A DNA stretch of 64,000 nt, from positions 4,712,001-4,776,000 of the forward strand of contig CAJFCV020000002.1 in the NCBI GenBank assembly GCA_904066235.2. The letters run 5' to 3'. The number at the start of each line of letters is the position of its first letter. The stretch's first letter is position 1. The translations under genes were made by a program, and so were the position numbers. This stretch comes from Bursaphelenchus xylophilus (taxonomy: Eukaryota > Nematoda > Chromadorea > Rhabditida > Aphelenchoididae). Below the pieces are notes generated by a model. It saw only the letters and a program-made list of their open reading frames with translations. It was not told where the DNA came from and searched no databases. Below, piece by piece: positions 56,644-64,000 of the stretch.

Positions 56644-58617
56644 ATGAGATCAACAAATTTAATTCTGAGGTCGGCTATTTTGGTATCGCGAAGGGATGCG
56701 TCGACGATAAGGTCTTTGAAATTACCGATTTCCAGGGTAAGCGAGCGTATTTTAGGTTTACATTGGGGATGCAGCGGAAATCGATCGGGTTATTTTCCCC
56801 TTCGGGGCAAACAACGTGGTTTTCAGCTTGTTTTTGTTACGTTTTCAAGGTTCCCAAAGTTAAAACGTTGTATACAAACAAAAAAGGAAAGGTTATCAGG
56901 AAAGTTATTCTGTTTACAGAAAGAAAAGATGTTTGAAAAAATAGAACATGCATTTTCAGAAGTTTAAAAGCCTTTTTTTGGGGAAAAATTTACATTCTTA
57001 GCCGGGGGTGTCATCCAAATGAAGGTAAAGTAATATAAATCGATTTTCCAGACTCCTCATGCCAAATATGGAGGGCGTTTCACTGTCACAGCTCTTCCCG
57101 GTGATGGAATTGGCCCCGAAATGTTGGCCCATGTCCGAAAGATTTTCAAATTTGCTCATGTGAGTTAAAATTATATTGTAGTAGGTACTAAAAGAAAGGA
57201 AATGGATGTAACCTTCTCATTTTAGATCCCAGTGAACTTTGAAGAGCTGGATCTGAGCTCCCGTGACCTCAGCAACGAAGCCATGGAGGAAGCCATCATT
57301 GCGATTCATAGAAATGGCGTCGCCGTCAAGGTAACATCATCAAGTTTAGATACGGATTTTATTTTTAGGGAAATATTGAGACCAAATTCGACAATCCAGA
57401 GTTTGCCTCGCGAAATGTGGAGTTGAGACGGCGCTTGGATTTGTACGCAAATGTCCTGCATTGCGTTACGATCCCGAGTATTCCAACCAGACACAGTGGA
57501 ATTGACATCGTTTTGATCAGGGAGAACACCGAGGGAGAGTATTCTGGGCTGGAGCATGAGTCGGCCAAGGGTGTTATTGAGAGTTTGAAGGTAATTTTGG
57601 GCTCTTTGTAATTTGTTAAAATTTTATAAAAATTTATTGTGAAGTTTTTTATATTCAAATTTTGATAGTATTAAGGTTAGAATATTCGATATACATTTTT
57701 AAAATTTTGGATTGAAATTTGAAGAATTAAATATTATTTACTAATTTATGCAAATTTTTGTTTAAAATTTAAATATTCAAGTCTTGGGGTTTTATGTGGG
57801 GTACCCTGTAATTTTTATCGGGGAAATTTGAATAAACAGTCAATTGAAAAAATATTTTTTATAAGTAATTAGCCCATATTCAGATCGTAACCCGCAAGAA
57901 TATCGAGAGAATCGGCAAGTTTGCCTTCGAATACGCCCTCCTGAACAACCGCCGCAAGATCACGGCTGTCCACAAGGCCAACATCCAGAAGTTGGGCGAC
58001 GGTCTCTTCCTGCATGTCTGCCGCGAACTGTCGACTCAGCCCAGATACAAGGACATTGAATTTGACGCCATGATCGTGGACAATGCCTCCATGCAGCTGG
58101 TCTCGAAGCCGCAGCAATTCAGTGGGGGAATTATGCTGATGCCCAATCTCTACGGAAATATCATCTCAAATATTGCTTGTGGATTGGTTGGGGGACCGGG
58201 CTTGGTGTCTGGCCTCAATATTGGCGACAAATACGCCGTGTTTGAGACGGTAGGGGAATTTGAAATTAGTATTTGGAGTGATTACCTTGGGGTTTGAATA
58301 ATTTAGGACTAATGTCTGAATTTTTTACAGTGAATTTATAACTATTGTTAATTACAAATTACGTAAAAAACTTTCAGGGAACCCGAAACACGGGAACCTC
58401 CCTTGTTGGCAAGGACATCGCCAATCCCACGGCCTTCCTCCGCGCCGCCGTCGACTTGTTGCGCTATCTGGAGCTGGATTCGCATGCTGATCGCCTTTCC
58501 GACGCCATTTATCATGCTCTCACCGTCGAAAACATCCACACACCTGACATTGGAGGGAACAACAAGTCCTCGGAGATGGTTAATGCCATCCTCCAATACC
58601 TCCGAGACCATCCTTAG
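56644..58617 (+). CDS. IDH3G: Isocitrate dehydrogenase [NAD], gamma-type subunit, mitochondrial
   Basis: Exons 56644-56736, 57052-57159, 57226-57330, 57369-57590, 57884-58249 and 58378-58617 all join in phase 0, giving 377 residues. Exon 1 encodes an Arg/Ser-rich, acid-poor presequence ([20 protein letters not shown]), typical of mitochondrial import, which decided the start. The mature part has [59 protein letters not shown] and a C-terminal NAD-binding region. It belongs to the regulatory gamma type of the TCA-cycle enzyme: it has [20 protein letters not shown], and the catalytic alpha-subunit pattern is not matched throughout. It would act in heteromers with an alpha subunit encoded elsewhere. 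The close spacing to the serpin suggests a downstream operon gene with SL2-type trans-splicing. Confidence 0.94.
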
Positions 58618-60900
58618 GATATATGAAGATTTTTATTTGAATATGCAAATTTGAATTCGCATTTTAAAAAAATGTGAAGACAGAAACCTAGAATGTAAAT
58701 TATAGTATGAGGATCAAATAAAAGAATAATTTTGACTGAAAATAAAATTTGAATATTCAAAAATGCATTCCGTCATCTTTATGGTGAAGATCAAAAAAAA
58801 ATTTTTTATTTGCATTTTCATACATAATACGCAAATAAATCACAATTCCGAGAATGTAAATTACCGTCTGAGGACGGGGTAAACACTAAAAAATTAAAAT
58901 GAAATCCTTATTAGAGATTCCGAATGGCCGCTCCAGACATTCTGACACCCCTCGGTTTCGCTTTGTTTTCCAGGTAATTTTGCGAAATTTTTGGGGAATC
59001 CCTTCAGGCGGTAAATATGCCAATTTGAGGCGGAAGTTTTTTGTTTTACACGTTTCACGAGAACGGGACAGGTCATAGCCGTGTTCTATACGTAATAGTT
59101 ACGATGGTTTCCAAGGAGCTGTCTCCTTCTCTGCTGGTGTTGTTGATAAAAATACTTGGACTCGGTTTACCCACGGCCGGCCGGGTCACGACGTCGAACG
59201 TATTAAACTCTAGCCTTCTCCGTGCTTGAAAGTGTCGTCATTCCGTATGTGAATGCTCCAGGTTAGCCGAAACTCGGGAATATCTGGAAAAGAATACTTG
59301 ATGACAAGTTGACCAGTTCGGCAGGGGTTCGCTCTCTGAATACCATGGTCAGAGCCCCTCTAATTACTCATTCTGCCGAGCATTTCGCACTCTTCGTCCT
59401 CGCCTTCCTTCTGGATCAATTGTTTTCTCATATCGGCCAAGAAATATCCTCAAAAATTGCGCTGTCTCCAGTTGTGTCGTGGATGTGATATATTAATATC
59501 ATGCCCCCGTTTATCCCCTTTAATTCCCCGAACTCGTCCCTCAAACTCTGAATCTTCTGGCACTCAAACTCGCGCTTCTATAGCCCATACCTCGAATTAA
59601 TATCTCCTTTAATATCTCCAAAACGTCGTGTCTTATTTCGCTCCGTTTTTTCGCTTCGTCGACGACGTCTTCAATGAAAATATTGGCCATTTTCTCGATT
59701 TTCTGCGGCCCAAAATGCCCGCAGCTGGTCCCATTGTTCCCTGCCCGCCGTCGCAGTGTATATAAATCGTCTTATATGAAAGACGGAGTGATACAAAGGA
59801 AGCGAGGTTTTGAACGAATCATTTCTCTTTCTGACCTGCTCCAAATCCAATTTGCGCCCCATTCCCCCGCGCCCTCAAGGCCCACTGTCGGTCCCGCACA
59901 CTGAATTCGGGCTTTGTTTTGTTTTTTGTTGATTTGCCCGGATTTCTCGCAATTCCCGAGCAAATTTTCTTCAATTCTCAGCTGATGTTATCCTTGCCCC
60001 AACATTGAAGTCATTATAAGAGGGCCTAGAATAAATCATAAGATACTGTGGCCATATCCTGCCTTTCTGAGGAGTTCAAATACCATAGAGCAGATTTTTA
60101 TTTTTTTCTTTAAATTTTTGCCTAGAGGCATTTCTGGCAGTGTCTTATGAAGTGATATAAAAAGTGGGCGATTGGAGAATTATGCCGTATTTTATTCATT
60201 GGTTGGTGTTAATCGACAAATCAAAACTCAATTTTTATTTTATAACCTCAGGGCGTCTTCGGGATGGATTTTTAAGTCTCGCCTCCAAAGTAGAATGTAT
60301 TCTTTAGATACCAGCAGTCATGGATAATAAGTCCATTAAATGGCTAAGACAACCGTCCAGTTTTATTTTACAATCTATGCTTTTGATTTCTGAACACTTT
60401 CGAACAGACCTCATGGATAATATAATCTAATCCCGACTTGATGACTCTGAATAAACAATTCAATTTCTCCTCCTCCCTCTACTCTAAGCTCCTGCCTTCA
60501 AGCGTTTCCGTAATTGCCAGACTTGCCACGTGTGTGGTAAACATTCAGTGATACCATATTTCCGGCCTACACTTCTTTTTGCTTCCTGTCTGGCCATTGA
60601 TCTTACAAAAACACTAACATTGACCATTCAGGTTAATGACCATTGGGTTCCATCCTCGCATGAATCACGTATTGCCGACTATTTCACTTATTTTATAAAT
60701 CTTCATACTTTTGGCTAAGTCATCATAAAATGGCGAGACTCTAATGAGGCCGTCTGCCCTTCCTGAACTCTGTAGTCCCTTTGTGCTCCCACGTTACGAA
60801 GTTATTCACTTTTGCTGTGTCGGACACCATGAGTTTACGTGATACTTGAGATTTTATACTTTCTGCATTTTTTCATTCGTCTGGATATTTTTTAGGAATA
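58618..60900. other. Intergenic region upstream of the GPCR
   Basis: No gene is supported. An AATAAA for the dehydrogenase transcript lies at about 58,719. Short ORFs around 59,041-59,904 have no recognisable domain. A TTTTTTAG acceptor about five bases before the GPCR start (60,901) could serve trans-splicing. Confidence 0.5.
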
Positions 60901-63132
60901 ATGAGTTGCGAGCAAGATCAGCCACTCTTCGATCTCAGCGACAACGCCACTTTGACTTTTCTCAACACTCTTCATGATTTTAAAACGTAAGACGAGTTTT
61001 TCAACATTGTACTGGACAATTTTTATATAAAAACAGCTCAAGCGCGGATTTTTCGAGTTTCCTACATTTAAAAAATTTATCTAATGGCATTTATAGATTC
61101 CTGAAAATTCAAGCTCGCGACTTGGCGGCAGAGCCGAGATATTCAGTCATTTCTTGCGAGAGAGCACGTAAAATGAGGAGAGACGGTTTGAAAAAAAAAC
61201 GTTTTTGTAATATCTTTCCGAATCGTACAGTAAAAAAATTGATTTTTTTTCAATAACATGATTTTTTATTGGGCGTCGAATTTTCAAGTTCTGAAAAAAT
61301 AAAATTTAAAATTTATGCCAATTTCCGGCCTAAAAATCTCGGTAATTTTTGACAATTGGAAGTCCTAGCTTCTACAAATACTCTAGAAAATTTGGTTCTT
61401 AATTTCCAACAATTTTTATCAAAATTAAACCCTCATTTTACATGTACTTCAATAAAAAAAATTTAAAAAAAAAGTTATATTCTATCTTGATAATTTTGTC
61501 ATCTTTCAGAAACTACGGAACGATTCATCGATATGTTGCGTTAATCTTATGCCTCGGGGGATTAGTAATCAACTGTATCCATATCTGCATCCTCACTTTA
61601 CCTCGAATGCGAAACTCTTCGGTCCACACGACCCTCACTTGTATTGCGTTGGCCGACATCGGGACAATGACAAGCTACTTGGTATGGAACATAATTATAG
61701 GCTACAAATTTTTGTAAACTGTTATTAGGGGTTGGAATGACGTCAATCAACGTTTTCGGGAAAAATAGAAAAATTATTATCAAAAATAATTAAAACGTTT
61801 AGAATTTTGGTGCAAAATTCATAGCGAAGAAATAAAATTGCAGGAAGAAAATTACAGTAGTTTTTGGAAGAATTTTTTTATCAATATTTTGCATTTAAAA
61901 ATTATTTTTTTTCAAATAGATTTTTTTCGTATTTTAGATCTACCTAACCCGTTTCGAGTACTTCTCCTCCACACAAGGCTATGCGTATGCTTGGGCGCTG
62001 TTCCTGCAAGTCCATGCGGTCCTTTCCATCGCTCTGCACGCCCTTTCCATCTACCTGGTCACTCTGATGGCCTTCCTTCGTCTCATGGCCATGAATGCGG
62101 GCCAATCCAAATGGATGAAGCCGAGATTGGCGCTGACGGCGTCTCTCTTTGTCACCATTACCGTATTTACGATCTGCATCCCCACCTTCTTGGCGCATGA
62201 GGTGAAACAGAACTCGGCCGCCTACTACAACGTGGGCTTCTCGGCGCTGTTCATGGAAAACGGCTGTAATTTGCTGAAATTGAATCTCTGGCTGACTGGA
62301 ATCTTCCTGAAAGCGGTCCCGTGCTTCCTCCTGATGTGCTTCACCGCCGCCCTGTTGCGGCGCCTGCGGGCAAACGACAAGAAGCGCCAGCTTTTGTTCC
62401 ACGGCGAGAGCCGACGATCGAATTCGGACCGGGTCACTTACATGCTGCTGCTAATGGTCTTTGTCTTTTTGGTCACCGAATTACCTCAGGGCCTGTTTGC
62501 CATCCTAAATGGTGAGTGGATTTGATTAAAGCGGGTAATTTATTAGATTTTAATAGATGGTTATAGGCATTGACGCAATTCGGGTATGTGAAACGTGCAG
62601 AGGGAAGCACAATACGGTTTTTTTCGTGCAAAATTTATTTCCTTTTTTTAAAAAACATTTTGATTTTTTCGCTCGAAAAAGTACGATAATTCTGCATAAC
62701 GCCGTTTTAAAAAATCAAGGGAAATAGAAATATTTTTTTATAAAAACATGAAAAAAATTTTTTTTGAGCTTGACTGTTTCTGCACAATGCAAATTAAAAA
62801 TTTTAAAAATTCATCGAAAATTCGTCTAATTTTTTTGAAAAAATTAAATTTTTCAACCTCAATTTTCAAAGAAATATTCGTACATAACACGATTTGAAAC
62901 TATGTATTTTGATTTTTTAAATACGACGTAATTCAGTTTTTTTATTGTTCCTCTAAAATTCCCATTTTCAGCAATGTTCACTTACCAATTCCACCGCTAT
63001 GTCTACGTTTGTTTCGCGGACCTCCTGGACATCCTATCGCTGATCAACTGTTACGTTTGTTTCTCCGTCTACACAGCCACTTCGTCCACTTACCGGCAAA
63101 CGCTGTTAATGCTCGTACCTTGGCGGAATTAA
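60901..63132 (+). CDS. Rhodopsin-like GPCR of the DMSR/Srw (FMRFamide/myosuppressin receptor-like) group
   Basis: Exons 60901-60986, 61510-61681, 61938-62511 and 62972-63132 give 330 residues with seven hydrophobic segments. The extracellular N-terminus is short with a likely N-glycosylation site (DNAT). TM1 is YVALILCLGGLVINCIHICI, TM2 follows with ALADIGTMTSYL, and TM3 runs into VTLMAFLRLMAM in place of a classic DRY motif. TM4 is TVFTICIPTFL and TM6 is LLLMVFVFLVTELPQGLFAI. TM7 is DILSLINCYVCFSVY, followed by STYRQTL. The TELPQG in TM6 and the LSLINCYVCFSVY in TM7 fit the dromyosuppressin-receptor-related nematode family in Srw. It is predicted to be a plasma-membrane neuropeptide receptor; the ligand is unknown. 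The intracellular tail after TM7 is very short (about 15 residues). An AATAAA overlaps the stop region. Confidence 0.9.
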
Positions 63133-64000
63133 TAAAAAAAAACGGATCTTTTTAAATCATAAACAGATATAAAAACGGTATAAACTTTGGTTACAGTTTT
63201 ATAAGACATGAGAGGTTCTTAGCTCGCCGGGTATCTTCGGAATTCTTAGCGTTTTCCATCATCTAAGATTTGCGTTTTTCCTCTTCTTTCCAGGACAAGA
63301 TCCATACAAAAAATCAAATTTTTCCAGTGAAATTAGCACAGATATGGCCAAAATGATTTTTTCGCTGAACGCTCCCCGCATACAACGTACTCTCTCGCCG
63401 GAAAGGCCCGTTGAATATCTCGACCCCCCCTGCAAAGCGAAAGCTAAAAGGTTCGCCATCTGACATGTACAAAACTTACATTCTCCTTCAGTCATCCTCC
63501 CCGCTGTAATTTGTATTCTCGAGCAATAACAGTCTAAATCGTTTCTGTCCATTGCCAGAGAATACCCAGTACAACGACAAAGTGAAAATTAAACCATTCA
63601 AGGAGTTAGCGGATCAAATCAAGTAGGAATTCAAAGTAGAAATTAATAAATTCAAAGCAAAAAGAGCACTCCTACACTCTTAGGAACTGAGTAATACGTA
63701 GTAGAAAGCAGTAGTGCACGATAGATGACGGTTCGTCACGAAATATTTGATATGGCCGAGACAAAACAGGGTTGGAAGAGGGCAAATGAATAGCCGGAAA
63801 GGTTGAAGGGGAAAAGTTAAAAGTTGAAACAGAGAACATTTGAATAATCTTTTGTACAGCAGTCGTCCACAGTGTCGGGTCACAGTTTTAATCACGAAAA
63901 AAATTTGTGGCGCAAAGTTGGAATTTGTAAAATTTTTCTGAACCTTTACTCAGGTGAATTCAGGTAAATTCTGCTGAAAATACGTGATTTGGAAGAAGTT
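63133..64000. other. Window end, no gene supported
   Basis: A weak copy of the dispersed repeat (AATATCTCGACC) occurs at about 63,413. Short ORFs on the minus strand have no recognised domains. Confidence 0.5.

Noticed and set aside
56559..56936. 125-codon ORF before the dehydrogenase as a separate gene
   Set aside because: It overlaps the presequence exon and its intron in another frame; the presequence exon joins in phase 0 to clear dehydrogenase exons.

Overview
This window looks like nuclear DNA of a nematode. The protein-coding genes have small GT-AG introns ending in TTTCAG or TTTTAG, an AT-rich non-coding background, and products most like nematode families: a pah-1-type phenylalanine hydroxylase, a DMSR/Srw-like peptide receptor, intracellular serpins and divergent tyrosine phosphatases. 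The species cannot be fixed from sequence alone. Exon coordinates below were worked out by eye from reading-frame continuity, splice motifs and comparison among paralogs.

Layout. (1) 1-33,057 is a tandem array, all on the plus strand, of one gene family. There are eight apparently intact copies (the first cut by the window edge) and one pseudogene. The predicted products are type II membrane proteins of about 390-440 residues, with a short cytosolic tail, one signal anchor and a lumenal domain that resembles a glycosyltransferase (SDADFFP/SDVDFFP motif). The array is interrupted at 14.9-18.1 kb by a mariner element, a phosphatase pseudogene and an intact tyrosine-phosphatase-like gene, and at 27.7-30.3 kb by nested transposons and a stray exon of the phenylalanine hydroxylase gene. 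(2) 33.7-34.7 kb holds a repeat-rich element with a 21-bp minisatellite, followed by a small Cys-rich ORF. (3) 35.1-39.7 kb, minus strand, is a complete phenylalanine-4-hydroxylase gene with a 1.5-kb inverted-repeat transposon in one intron. (4) 39.7-44.1 kb has no gene I can support. (5) 44.1-47.6 kb has an ANKRD13-family gene on the minus strand and, just beyond its 3' end, an inverted exon fragment of the same gene broken by a MITE. (6) 51.4-53.4 kb, minus strand, is an SLC10-family transporter. (7) 54.5-58.6 kb, plus strand, holds a serpin and then the gamma-type subunit of NAD-dependent isocitrate dehydrogenase only 123 bp downstream, spaced like a nematode operon. (8) 60.9-63.1 kb is a rhodopsin-like peptide GPCR.

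What connects the parts. The 33-kb array is the distinctive feature. Two core exons keep constant length (307 nt, and 160 or 163 nt) in all intact copies, while the cytosolic tail, the stem and the C-terminal tail differ. Copies fall into pairs that share flanking and intron DNA, so the array appears to have grown by segmental duplication. Most of the remaining structure is transposon-derived: a mariner with both ends, a hAT-type element with an 8-bp target duplication inside a second mariner remnant, a Tc1-like inverted-repeat element, several MITE families, a probable solo LTR and a large foldback with tRNA-like boxes. Paralog pairs often show both the filled and the empty site, which gives unusually clear evidence for element ends.
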